Below, in pieces: positions 38,201 through 51,875 of a stretch of DNA of 64,000 bases. The position numbers were made by a program, and so were the translations under genes. Where the stretch lies: NCBI GenBank assembly GCA_016801845.1, contig CM028922.1, forward strand, positions 2,757,001 to 2,821,000, in the 5' to 3' direction. The stretch comes from Polydactylus sextarius (taxonomy: Eukaryota > Chordata > Actinopteri > Polynemidae). Each line of letters begins with the position of its first letter. Within the stretch, counting starts at the first letter, position 1. The notes under the pieces were generated by a model. That model saw nothing but the letters and a program-made list of their open reading frames with translations, had not been told where the DNA came from and searched no databases.

Positions 38201-41200
38201 GGCATCCAAGCATTCCAAGAGCATTAAAAACCTTCTCCATCAGGCTACCAACATAGAGCTGTGGCCAAACTCATTGTAGCCTGCACATAATATATCCTGT
38301 CGCTCTTAATTCACAAACTACACTCAGTACACAGTGCACACAGACACCCCTTTCATGCGCATTGCAAATATGGCAATCTTTTCTCCATGTGATTTATTGA
38401 TTTGATATGTTAAACAGTCATTGATGGATGGATGTGGTTGACTCAATGCGTAGCTTTTCTGTTTGTGAGCAAATGTGACTGCTTCCATGTTTGAGTGTCT
38501 GCAGTGTTATTTTATACACTAAATTTATGTTGGTTGTAACTTTAAATGTGTTTTTTTGTTTATTTCTCTCTCTCTTTTTCCTCTCTCACTTTCCTCTACC
38601 ACCCCCACCCTCCAACGGCCCCCTCCCCTTCTCACACACACGCACACACACACACACACACACATACGCACACACACACACGCACACAAACACACACACA
38701 CTCCTTCATAGTTGTGTACATTATTCGTGCGAAGCCATTGACTGCCAGGAACCCTTAATCCGCAATGCAGAGCTCAAGTGCAGTAGCCCCGGCCGCCACT
38801 TCTTCAACGGGACCGCTGCACCATCTCCTGCAACTCTGGATACGTTCTGCAAGTCCACCAGGATGATGACATCATCAAGAGCCAGGTAAGTGCACTCCCA
38901 CACACACGTTTAAATGCACACGGACAGTTAAAGAGCTCAGTGCATCAAAGAAGCACATGACTGCACAAATGTACACATGCAAACACTTAAGTGCAAAAGC
39001 ATTTCTGCAGCATATGGGGAGGATGCGTGCGAACTTGAAATCATCAATGCACACATGAACATGCATTGATGCAAACTCAAGTACAAAATGGCCATGAGAG
39101 AGAGAGAGAGGGAGAGAGATAGAGAGATAGAGAGAGAGATAGAGAGAGAGGGGTGCAAACACACTTTGTCTCTGCTCTCCTCAGTCTCTGCATTTATTTT
39201 GTCACCTGCAAAAACTAGGCTTGGCAAAGCGAGCCTCCTGGGAGAATGACATCATGAACATCCAGGTAGATTCATGCTGCACTGAGGAGTGGAGATGCCC
39301 CAGTCTCCTCCTCTTGCTACACATACACACACACACAAGCACACACACACACACGCACACGCACACATACACATACACACATGCACATGTGCACGCATGC
39401 CCAGCACAAGCACAGACATAATAGCGTTTAGTCTCTTTCTGAGCATGCCGCACCATCACCTCAAACAGTCACTTTGTATCGCTACTCCACCGGGACGATG
39501 ACATCATCGCATAGTGTCTGCTCCCTCTCCCTCCCTCTCTCCATCCCTGCTCATTTCGCACACATTGAAGTCTCTGTTAAAGGGCAGAGATTTGCTACCG
39601 CTCTTGCACAGCAGCACACACTAAACGCTTCCATGTATATGCTAACACGGATACAGTAAAGTACAGACAATCCCTTTGCATAAACAGGACACAGATGCAG
39701 ACAAATACAGCCATACACACAGATGCATGCACACCACAAGTAAACAAACAAACAGGGTAGTTGACACCGCATCGTAAACCTTTTGGATTGAGGCCAAGCT
39801 GCTGTAAAGGCCATATAAACGCTTTATCCTTTTCCATGGCTCTGTAAAGCAGTCTGCAAGACAATCTATTAATGCTCCCTGAGAGAGATGAGAGGTTCAG
39901 AGAACAAGGTAAATTTTGTTTTTATGTGTATTTCAGCCCGGAAAAAAACATGCCTGTACTGTATGTGTGGGTTTATTTGTTTGTGAGGGTGAATGAAACT
40001 AATGAAGAAAAAAAAATTTAAGACAAAAGACAGGGGAGAGAGAGTGAGGGAGGAAGAGTTTTACAGAATAAAAGTGGGGGGAATATAACAATTTTCGTGG
40101 TATTTGGTCAGGGCTTTAACTTTACAATGTGTTCTTTCTCCCATCTGTCACATGACTGTTACTGGGATTTGTAACTTGTCATAATTAGAGTTTTTACAAC
40201 CACAGGGTCATTTAGCTGTCCCTCTATCTTCCACTAAATGCTTACACTTACACATGTATATCTGCAAACAGATGCAAGCATGAAAAGGCCATTTACATGC
40301 ACACCCATACATACATACATACTGTATCTACAAACACTATCAGAATAGTTCTCCATTGAGTCTGCACAGACTTCTAATTGCATTAGATTTTGACTGACAG
40401 TGCACTATGTGGCTATTCATCAATGTCAGTTCATTCAGTGATAAATTATGCTTTTCAGAGACGCAGAGGCAGGAAAGTATAGAGAAAGTGGGGAGCAGAG
40501 GGGCAGGAGAGAATAGAAAAGAAAGGAAGTCTGTGCCAAAAAACATTTTCTTGACTTTGAAGGTTTGCCACAAATGATGACTGACAGTTCAAAGGTATTT
40601 AGAGGACCTGTTATTTATGAATAACTTTCTGCATCCATTCACCCCACTAAAAGACAGCAGGTCAGCATTGCTGGTTTTATATCAAATTAGTATTTTGAAG
40701 TTAATTTAAGTGAATAATTATCTGCAGCATTATATACCTGTATATCTTATAAAATGTAGACTTGTGTCATTTTCTTTATTGGCTGGCAAGAAGTCAAATG
40801 TTTTTCGACGTGGCTTCAAATAAGTCTTCTGGGAGTCTGACTCTGCAAAATGGTCATTAAGTAAATACAAAAAAATGCAGCATTTTTGAAGAGTGAAATT
40901 TGTCTGATTTACTCCAGTTTGTGGAATTTTAGGTTGTTTACAGATGTTTTGATGAGTCTCATTGGGAAGTGTTGATGGACAACATCGTTGATTCATTCAG
41001 AAGTAAAAAAAAATCTTTTCCCTAAATTCTCAAAAATCACGTTCAGTTCAACCATATAAAGTCACTAAAGACAAATAATCCATTGTGTTCAGCCAACATG
41101 TGACTGGTATAAAGAAAAAGGATGATGCTGCAGACTGAATTATGTTTATAATTACCATAGCAGGAGTGCCTTCCATTACCAGCTTGTTGATCCATTCCAA

Positions 41201-42045
41201 GTCAAGTCTTTTATCCTCAAAGACTGAAGCAATTCTCTGCAAAAAGATTTCACCCGTTGTCCATCCCTCCAGGGGCAGTAGGACTCTTCTCAAAACCTTT
41301 TTATGTTTCGATAAACACATGGGCACCATTTTGTATTTAGTATAAAGTTAACTTATTTTGTTTTCATTGTTGTTATTTTGCCATCTACCTTCCTTTTTAC
41401 AAAAGGAATGCAATATTTTGAAGGTGGTTTCATTGCCAACTACAGAATCCAGTGAGAGACAGAACTATGTTGTTCTAACTACATCAGCAGCACAACTGTG
41501 ACGGACTAAACTACACGACTACAGAACAGGACAGGACAAGCAGGACAATACAGTTCTGAGAGAAACACTCTGAGGGAAAGTCTAGAAAATGTCAATAAAA
41601 AGCTTTTGAAGAATCAGAAATAATAATCTCCTGTCATATTCTCCTCAAAACAGGTGAAGTACATAAACAAAGTTTCACAACAATATCGAACAAAATAAAA
41701 TCCAAAACAACCAATTTCCCTTATCCCCTCAAAACCCATCCTCTGATTTATTTATTTCCTTCTTTTTTCATCCACACATTTGCCCACAAAGAGACAGACA
41801 CACACACACACACACACACACTTCAGGGGACATTTCATTGACTTAATTGAATTAATTTCTTGGAGACTTTCCTGGAAACCCTTGATATGTCAGTTGTTGG
41901 TAGCACTTGTCTAACCTTCATCTAAACCTGACCCCAACCTTAAATCATGTCTTCACCTTCATTTTTTGTTTTTTACATTATGGGGACCTGCTTTTTATTC
42001 CCATAAGGAAGACAGGTCCCCACAATATGAGTGTGTACAATGTAG

Positions 42046-42097
<52 letters not shown>

Positions 42098-45000
42098 CCA
42101 TGCTATGGCTGAAAAGTGCAGTGTGGAGCACCGTCTTGTCTCCTTTCATTAGCCAATTACATTCTTGTTTCAGTGATGTCAAAGTGGTTCTCGGAACACC
42201 AGCTTCTTAGAGAATGCTATCTTCAGAACAAATCTGTTTCCCTCACTTACTTGATTTGTATTTTCTGTTTTATTATGGTCTGTTTTCCCTATCTTTCTCT
42301 CTGTTCAAAGTGGTTAGGTAACACTGTGTGCTGGCACTGAAAAGTCCAGTTCTGTTTCACATAGGTTTTTGCTTTATAGGCTTGACTCCTGCCCACTATG
42401 AAAGAGCACTTTCTCGCTGGAATTAAAACAATCCAACCAAACTGTACCTGCTGACTACATGTTCACCTTACCCCATCTGGATAACTACTTTCTTTAAATG
42501 AAAAACCCTCGTCAGTGGTGATAAAAATGGTCACGCATTTAGAAATAACTTCCTGGTATTATCATAATTTGAGCCATTATGTCCAATATAAATTTAAGAG
42601 CCATTAAGATCCGTATCGACATTATCAGCATATTCATACGATTGGGCAGTCGGCCAAATCAGCCAGAGAAAGACTTTAATGTTCATGTTCTACGGACACC
42701 CAAATGTGGTTGTTCTTTTTTTCGTTGCTGGCCTTTGACTATAAATGACATAGTCAGCTTTTGTAGCTACTAACAATTATGAGATAATATCTTCTATTCT
42801 AAATAGTGCACACTTAGGCTTCTTACATCAACACACAATTTTCAGCCAAATTTAGAACTCTGTTGTGTTTGCGTCTTTGTTCTTCTCAGGGATCTATCTA
42901 TCCAGTCAGATCAAATCAGCGATCAGTCTCTATGAAGCACCTATGAATAACCTGCTTTTGACTCGTAATAAATAACTTCATGTCATGAGAACATGTTGTT
43001 CGACAAAAAATACTGTTTTTGAAATCAAATCAGGTTGCTTTTGAACGCCTCCACACCTCCAGTGCTGACAGGTTGTGCAGTATCATCTGGCATTTTCCAT
43101 GTCTGAACTCTGTTCTGTCTGGGAATACCTCAACTGGTCTTCACGCTTGTAACCTTATAAGCGAAAACTGGGTGAATGAGTTTGAAGACTGTGAAGAGTA
43201 ATTCTAGTTTTTAACACTGCCATCCTGTTGCTCTTAAAGTTGCTTACTTTCTCTCTTCCATCTGCTAATAGAAATCTGAAATCCCCCACTGAAAACAAAA
43301 GCTCTCACATGGTGATTTGTAACACAAGTAGGTTTGAAATCCACTCTCCTCAGGCAGATGTGGTTATCATTTTAAAAAAAAGAAAATAACCCTCCTAGAA
43401 TTGTATCTACTTAGAAGCATGTCTGCATCTGAGTACTGTTAAATTCACAGTAACACCCCGCTGCATGTTACTGATATAAGTATGTTCTTCCAGTTTTTGA
43501 AGCAGAAAGCATGTACATTCTGAGTAAAACATGTTTTTCTCTTCTGAAACGATCTCAAAAGGGCTTTTACATGAAGAGTAGACAATAATAAATAACACAT
43601 AATTCCTTTGCATTACTGCAATAAGTTTTCCTATCAGCGTACAGCTGTGTGCTATACGTTTCTTATGTGCTTGTGTTTTTGTGCCATCTGAGCTCAGGCA
43701 AACCCCTGGAGCTGAAGGAAGGGGCTGTCAGTCTGTCGGTGCAGTTGTCTGTCAGTCTGTCTGGCTTGAATTAGGGAGAGTAGCCAAAGGTTGTTAAAGT
43801 CGCTACTGGAAGAGAAATAGTCAGCTGTAAATTTTTTAAAGGAGGGAAAATTCCCACACATTTACACACATAATAGTACACACAGGCACAGAATCCTATA
43901 TACACCTACACTCTTATAATATAGATGTGTTTGTGTGAGTGTGTGAATGTGTTTGAAAGTGTAATACTTGACCACTTTTTTGTACTCACATGCTTTAGGA
44001 TGGGCAAAACCTACACACACTCACACACACAGTTTCACAAACTTATTTAACATTCCATTTGTGCACATATTTACAGTCAGCACATTAACACTAAACTGAT
44101 CCTTCCACATTTCTTCCAAGCAGACTTTGTTCACAACCTCCCATCATGATTGACTCATTCAACTCTACACCCAGTTATTTTTCAGCAGGCACTCACAGGC
44201 AATGCATATGTTACTTTGTTGGATATCCAAATATGAAAGGAGCTTATTTATTTTGAGGGAACCTGATAGTGTTATGCAGTATCATATAATGAGATCAAGA
44301 TGAAAGATAGAAATACATGGGAAGAGAGAGAAGGTTATGAAGCAATAGATATGTAATGCTAACTGAGTCCAGCTTGTGTGGCCTTAAAATCTGGCCACTC
44401 TCTTAAAAGATGTGTGTAATTAAACTCAGTGAGAACAGGGGTAAACTGTAATTTGTGATAAAAGAAAAAAAAATACACAGGTTTCCCTTTTTTGGTCCCG
44501 AGAAGGAAAAGTCAAAATGATTGAGCTCTTGCAGCTTTGTTGTGAGATTTCTTGGCACCACTATCAATTTAAGCATTCCTATTGTGTTACATGGTGCTAT
44601 TTAATGGAAGAGGATGAAAACAGTTGAGGTTTGAATAATGCAGTGGCTCCCCATTTTGGTCTCATCTCTCCAAATATCATACCACAAGCCAAATAATTTA
44701 CAGGAATCAGAGCTATTTCTAATAGGAAATAGACTTAAGATCAGGGATTTTTTTCTGGTGAACAAAATAGCCAGGACATGAAATTTAATGAAATATAATG
44801 TCTTAAAAACATTCTGGTTGCACTTTTTACTTCCAAAAACTCCATATACCAGCAAATATTATGTTAATGCTTTATTCTCCGCACAGTCTTGTCATCACTC
44901 TTGATCAGGAATGGTTACACACCGATACGGGCTATATAAACACTGAGTTCACACACACGGACACACAATTAATGCGAGCCATGTGGCTTATGCAAGTCTC

Positions 45001-48000
45001 AGTCGGGCCTTGCTAGGTCATACCTCCTTCAGGAGTAACCGGCTGCTGTTTCTAATCAGAGACTATTCTCTGTGATTGGTCCATAATGGGAATGAAAGGG
45101 GTCTTAATGTCTCATATTAGAGTTTATATTGTGCTGTAGACTTGAGTTCATCTTAGTGAAGTGGTGTTACCACCAGATTTTGCATGTTCTCTGCGTGTGT
45201 GCACTTCCTCTGGGTTCTCCTGTTTCTTTCCACATTCCAACAACATGTAAAGACCCAACTGCACACCACACACTCAGAAGACCTGAATATGTGATCTTTA
45301 GTTAATGTAATGTTTTGGTAACAACTAACTGTCTACTTTCCCTCTACTTTTTTTTGTTTCAAAACTTAATGCCTGACATTACTTGATCACTTTCACTGGG
45401 TATGGCTTCTTATATCATGCCTCATACAAAGAAAACTGCTTTCTTAGTATCACAACTACACAGAAACTCATAAATACTTAATGGGTGGTTTTCCAGCTGT
45501 GGAAGATTCCCTTTATGTGTGTGTTTTTCAGAAGTTGTCACACTTTCATTTAAGTCAATCTGTTTTGTGTTAGGGCTGATTGTGCAGTTGTTGAATATCA
45601 GTTGTCTGACTGGCTTGACTTGACCTTACAAATGCAATCAGCGGTTACTTGAGCTGCTGAGTAGCCTGTGTGGCTTACTGACATACAGTAAGCTAAACTT
45701 GATCAAGCTTGGTTAGGTTACCAGCTGATTACAGACTTGTTGAGGTGATTTTTTTGTGAGGTCAACATTTATAGGATACGTATGGAAAATCAATCTATCT
45801 CATCACTATGCTAGTGAATGCCTGTATCGGTGCATATAGCTTATTAGAGAATCTAATTACACTTTATGTCTTTTCTTCTTTTCCAGTCGGGCTCTTCGGT
45901 GACTATAACCTGCGCAAATGGGAAGTGGAACAAACAAGTGTCATGTGAACCTGTGGACTGTGGTCTGCCTGACAAATACCATGTTCATCCTGCCCATTTT
46001 GATTTCCCAGAGGGAACTACCTACGGCAAAAAGAGCACGTTTCAGTGTAGAGAACCCGCGCAGCTTGTAGGTGAGATGCATAGAGGAGTGTGCACGCCCA
46101 GATAAATAGATGTATAGTTTTAAAAGTCTTACAAATTCTTATAATAGTCTTAATTATAGAATTAGAATTGTACACTGTATATTTTATACTAATCCTGAAT
46201 GTTGTGTTTTCATGTGGCCTTTTTGTCTTTTTTCTCCTCAGGAACAAACAACACCCTTACCTGTCTAGAAGACGGTCTGTGGTCGTTCCCAGAAGCCCTG
46301 TGTGAGCTCCGCTGCCCAGCTCCTCCTCCTGTACCCAATGCTGTGCTTCAAACTAAACGCTGCAATGAGACAGGCCTCAAAGTGGGAACATTCTGCAAAT
46401 ACAAGTGCAAACCAGGTTTCCACGTCACCAACAAACCCAAGAGGTAAATAAAGAAATAGAAACAGTTGTTTGTTTGATTTTGTAGATCTCTCATCAGAAA
46501 GTTTCCACTTGAAAGTTGTGAGGACTCAAATCAGATCTTTTTCATCTCAGGCGCGCGTTCAGGCGACAGTGCACGGAGGACGGCAGCTGGCTAGAGGGGG
46601 CATGTGAGCCAGTGACTTGTGATCCTCCGCCTCCGATCTTCCATGGCTCTTATCACTGCACCAATGGCTTCCGCTTCGACAGCGTCTGCAGCATCAACTG
46701 CTCTGATCCTGCCGGTAATTCCGCTATCGCCGGCACAGGAGGCTCTGCCCATACGGTGAGGCTGCTGCACGGTCCATGCAAGCAGGTCTGTCCATCTCTT
46801 TCCTCTCTTTCTATTCTTGCTTTAGTTATATTTATGTCTTCTTTTCCTTGTGTATAAAAAACAGACCTTCTCTCTTTCTCCCTCTTGTTTGCATCCTTCT
46901 TCCTGTTTTTTTATTTTATTTTTTTCTAGGGCGTTTATTCAATATTTAGCTTGCAGACCATCCATATTACAGTATTAATAATGTTTCTATAAATATCATT
47001 ACAAACATATGTCCAATATCATGAAGTAAGATATTTATTTGATGGCTTGTGATGAAATGCTCAGTTCAGGAATTAATAAGTGATTTTTCCTGTATATACT
47101 CTCTTGTCCTTTGATATCTGATTCTTATTTCACTCTCTGAACGCTTGTCTCTCTGTGCCTGTTTCTCTCCCTGTCTCCCTTAGTACTACTCAATTTGACG
47201 CCATGCTAATTAGATTGCTATTGATTTCCAGAATAGTCCTGCTGCCACAGACTTTTGAAATGTATACACCTTTTAATCTGTTCTGCCTCTCAAGCGTTGT
47301 GGGTTAGATGCCTGATAAAAATTGGATTGTATTTCCCTCTTTGCAACGGGATGCCATCTTAATGTCCTTGGCCTTGGCGAGTGTTTGTGCGTCAACGTGC
47401 GTGTATAATTGTTTGTCTGTCAATATGTGTGTGTTCTATTCAGGGTGCAGCATCCAATATGATTCGCTGTAAGAAGGATGGAAACTGGACAGGGTCATTC
47501 CGTCTGTGCCCACACAGCAAAGGCCAGTGTTCTTTACCTCAAAACGTCCATCCTACTCTACAGTACTCATGCAAGCGAGGACACGGCATAGGTCTGTATG
47601 CACAAATATGTTATTATATTATAACAATTCAGTTTTCTTACTGCTGATGTCATCTGTCATTGTTCACATTACTCACAGCTTTTGTTGAGTGTACTATTGT
47701 TCTTCATTGTTCACATAACTCTTTTCTTTTCAGTTTGTACTGTCATTTAATTTGTTCTTAATGAGACTCAATAAAATGAATGAATCATACTTATGTAAGC
47801 TAGCACTCTGACTGTAAAACACTGTTACAATCATTTGGAAGTGAAAATGTGGGGGAATGAGGATATGCCACTTGTAATATCAATGTGTGGTTTGTGCCTT
47901 CTTTTATTGTTTTCATTTTTCTGCCTCTTTCTCACAGGTGAGGAGTGCGAGCTGAGCTGCAGAGAGCGTAACAATGACGTGGTGATCCTCCCTAGCAACA

Positions 48001-51000
48001 TGACAGTTGAAAGTGTGCTTAAAGAGTACTGGAGGAACCCGCACAAAGTCAAGGTAAGTGTGTTTGTACGTGTGTTTGTGTCCACCTCACAGCTCTGACA
48101 GACGCACTTCACAAAGTTCTGTGATCCACAACTCTTCTTTAAGGAATTTCACGTATAGTGTCTACATCCTGGCTCTATTACCCACAATGAAAAAATGCCA
48201 GTCCTCATGCCTGCCTTTTGTGGCCAGTGCCATGCATATGTTTGTCTCAGCAACATGGCAAACCCTTCAAAAACTTTTTATTCTATTTTTTGATTCCAAG
48301 TGTGGAAACATGCTGCTGCCCTCTTGCATCCCTGACCTCAATGTGACATTTCAATGACCTTCTTAAAGAAATAATGAGCTGAAAAATCAGTCTGCACACT
48401 GACAAACAAGTAATCGTGCCATTCACTTTCCCCATCTATTTGTTTTACTACCAGAAATAAACTGTGGTGAAAAAAGCAAAACAGCACAAAAAACAAGAAA
48501 ATGCTTCTGCTGAGTTCTTGTGCAGCATGGGGTCCCCCCATGGCCAAGATGTAAAACCTTATCAAATGGCTAATCATCAGTAATCAATTTTCTGAAATAA
48601 ACATATGACGCTCACTGGCAGATAGGAAAGCACAGAGGTTAGAGGTTATGGCAGGGGAGGTAATTAAACACTGGGACTGTACAACGTGTCCCTGAGGGGG
48701 TGCCACTCACACAGCCATGGTGTCCATTGGGATTTTTATGAAGCTTTTTGGGTGGGGTCAAGAGGTGGGGGTGGGAATATATGGCACAAGTGTGTATGTG
48801 TGTACGTGTGTACTAAAGTGTACTAGGCTACACCTACTCCTCTGATTTTTACTCTCTCCATTTAATGTGATTAATGTCAGTGATGTGCAATTTAAGTGTT
48901 TTAGTCAGCTTGATGCCCTTTTTAGCTGTAGAGTTAGAGGATCTTACTAAAGAGGCATCAAGTTTTGTAACTAGAGACGGAGAAAAGAGAACACATTGTA
49001 TTTCGCACTGTATTTTTTTCCCCTACAACTCCTTTTGTTTTTGTTTCAGAGTCACACTGAGTCAGCAGCTTTTTTGTGGTGGATGTTGAGAGAGAGGGGT
49101 GGGTTGGGCCACGTGGACATGAAATGATCTGTTTTTCATGGATTTGTGTAATTGATATGATTTGTGCTCGGTGGTAATTTGAGACTTAAAGCAATGCTGT
49201 TGGGGGCAGTTTATAGCAAAAGAGAAGTCAGAGAGGTGAGGGTGGTGCAGCAAGACTGCTCCAGAGAGGTGTGTGGGTTAGACGTGATGTACTGGGGGGG
49301 GGGGGCAAAGAATTTAGAGACGATCATTTTTTTTGTTTTGCAAGTTAGTGTGCACATATTTTATTCTGCACCAAATTTATGAAAAGTCAGTTTCATATCC
49401 CCACACTTATGCACAAATATGGAAGCAACACATTTCCAATAGTAGCCAAAAATAAGACAGACAGCGATCCTTGAAAGGGTGCTGACCATTAACTTCTGAC
49501 AGCAGAAAATAGGTGCAACAAGAAATGCAATAACTGTCCAAAGGCTATACAAAACCGATGCACAACAAAGGTTAACAGTAACAGTAATAGTAGGAGTGTA
49601 GTTAGAAGAAGTAAACATCATTATACACGATTAAACTCCCCTCTACGATGGGTTTCTTTGTACAGTATCTTGAGGAGAATCTGAAAAGCACTTCCTAGTT
49701 CTACTTTGCTGAGCAGGAGGTTAATGTTGCCCACCGTAATAAGCAATGTTGATTTATTGCCTTTAAACTAGTTGTATTTCAGTTCTTAGTGTGACCCACT
49801 TAGATTTCTCCCTTGCTTTTCTACCTCCACCACCTCCCCTCCTTCTTCCTGTCCCTCTACATCTAACGATTCTGCGCCCCCAGCACCCTCCTCCCCCTTT
49901 ATCAGCAAAATTACCCTGTCGGGCTTGCTGTGGAATTAGTCATTTTCTATATGACATGACCTCGTCTGTGGTGGCGCTGAGATAGGGATCTATTTTTATG
50001 TGGTATCAGCGCCCGGGGACGCTTCAGAGGGTGAGGATCCCATACGTAGTGAGGGGCTGAAGCCAGGCCACAATCATGGATTATCATGATTTACGGCCTT
50101 GCTGTGAGAGGCAAAAAGAGTGAGAGAGAGAAAATGAGAGAGAGAGGGAAAGAGAAGGAGTTTCTGGATGACATCATCACAGCAGAACACTAGAATGTGA
50201 GAATAAAAGTACAGTAGTTGCAAAAAGTTTCACCTCCAAGACAAAAAAAAAAAAGTGCGCTAAATCTTCCCTCACACAGGGACAAACCATCATAGCCCCA
50301 CATTTGGACACATGTGCACACACGCAGCACAGACGTGTCTGCATTCTGCTATGCAGTACTACATCGCAGTAGTAGAACTGTTACTCCTGCAGCTCTCAGT
50401 TGTCCTCAGATGCTATGTTGTTCTTTCGCTCTACCTTCAACCCTCCATCTTTCTTTTTTGCATTGATTTGCTGACAGCACTGAAATGAAAAATACCTTAG
50501 TTTGCAGCAACAAAAGAAAAGCACGTCAAATTTGTGAGATATTGGGACACAGGGAGGGGGTCTGAGAAATGAACCATCTGAGGTCAGTCAGTCCTTTGCT
50601 GTGGATGGCACTTTTGAGCATGCACATTACTATCCAAGTCTGGACACACACTTGTGCTGTAAACAAAACCCTCTCCGCTCTCTGGCTCAGTGAGACTCAT
50701 ATATACAACTGCTCCTGCACACTGAACAGAGACAGAACCATGCAGTACAGGCACAAATTAATCCAGACTTATGTGAGAACACAGTATGCATTTACATATA
50801 CCTACATAGAATATGTTCATGTGAATACATTCACACATGAGGGGAAGCACATGCTATGCACTGTGCTTCCCACCTCCCCTGAGCACACATGTTTTCTGTT
50901 GCATTACAATGAAGACACAGTAGGAGAACAGGATGGGATTCCACACATTCTGCAAAGATATTTGAGGACATTCTGCTCCTTGCCTCTGTCTTTCTATCTC

Positions 51001-51826
51001 TCTCTCTCTCTATCTCTCCTTTGCTCTCCCATCTTTGCCCTCCTAGGGCCATGACTTAGCTATAAAAACATTTTTATCAAGTTATAGCTTGTCAAAATCA
51101 ATTTATACAGCTTTGCTTTGAGGTGGGAAAGGGTCAGTATAAATCAACGAAAGCTTCACAATGAAAGCAACAATGTGTAACACATAAGCTCTGTTGGAAT
51201 CACCTGTGTTTCACTCTCTTAGGTGTATGTCTATGTGTGGCATTAAAGAATGGCTAATAATTAGTTTGGATTAAGGTTATGTGAACTGAAAGAAAGTAAA
51301 AAAGAACAAAGTCTTGGCAAAGCTGCACATAGGCTGCACATAGTGGAAGTACAATGTATTGTCCAAACACAGAAAGATTGAGTTTTCGTAATAAATGTAA
51401 CTCTAACCTCAACTTTTGTCTTATTTTGCAGAGTATAGTCTGTACAATGGGACTCAAGTGGTATCCCCACCCAGAATTGCTCCACTGTATCAAAGGATGT
51501 GAGGTAAGTGCTCCACCTGAATTACATTCTTCCATTTTTCTTAATTTTAAGCATATGAAGTATGGAGTATCGAAGTTTATTCATTGTCCATGTGCATTGA
51601 AGTTTGGACAGACAATTGATTGGCTGATGTATGCCAGTAAAACATTTAGACCAAACTGTGAGTGAAGACTGATCTCTTGACAGAATATTTGGATTCATGC
51701 TTTTCAAAATACTTACAGGTTGAACCGAGATCAGTGGCTACAATTTTTTTTTTTCTCATAACATTTGAGGATAACCACCTGCACAAGCTGCACAGGTGTT
51801 TTGTTATGCTATATACATAATACATG

Positions 51827-51875
<49 letters not shown>

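Larger units (their letters stand above)
35548..38711 (+). other. pappa intron, 3.2 kb
   Basis: Donor gtgagc. It holds a 153-codon minus-strand open frame at 35774-36235 of unknown nature, C/T-rich sequence at 36900-37200, and a CA microsatellite running up to the acceptor (38633-38701). Confidence 0.8.
38886..45886 (+). other. pappa intron, 7.0 kb
   Basis: Donor gtaagt, acceptor tcttttccag. Content: a (GA)n tract at 39095-39152; two decayed partial copies of the preceding exon at 39202-39265 and 39448-39514; CA microsatellites at 39319-39380, 41797-41821 and 42051-42095; and a fragment of a teleost interspersed repeat at 45181-45255. No gene recognised elsewhere. Confidence 0.8.

Noticed and set aside
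46786..46787. Alternative donor gtctgt as the main exon end
   Set aside because: In phase, but it adds an unpaired cysteine and is a weaker match than gtgagg at 46756; kept only as a possible isoform.
50163..50178. GGATGACATCATCA near 50165 as a further copy of the CCP1 exon end
   Set aside because: Only about 14 bases match and nothing around it resembles the exon.
50569..51054. 161-codon plus-strand open frame
   Set aside because: Ends in a CT-rich simple repeat (Leu/Ser runs); no recognisable domain and no splice-compatible link to pappa.
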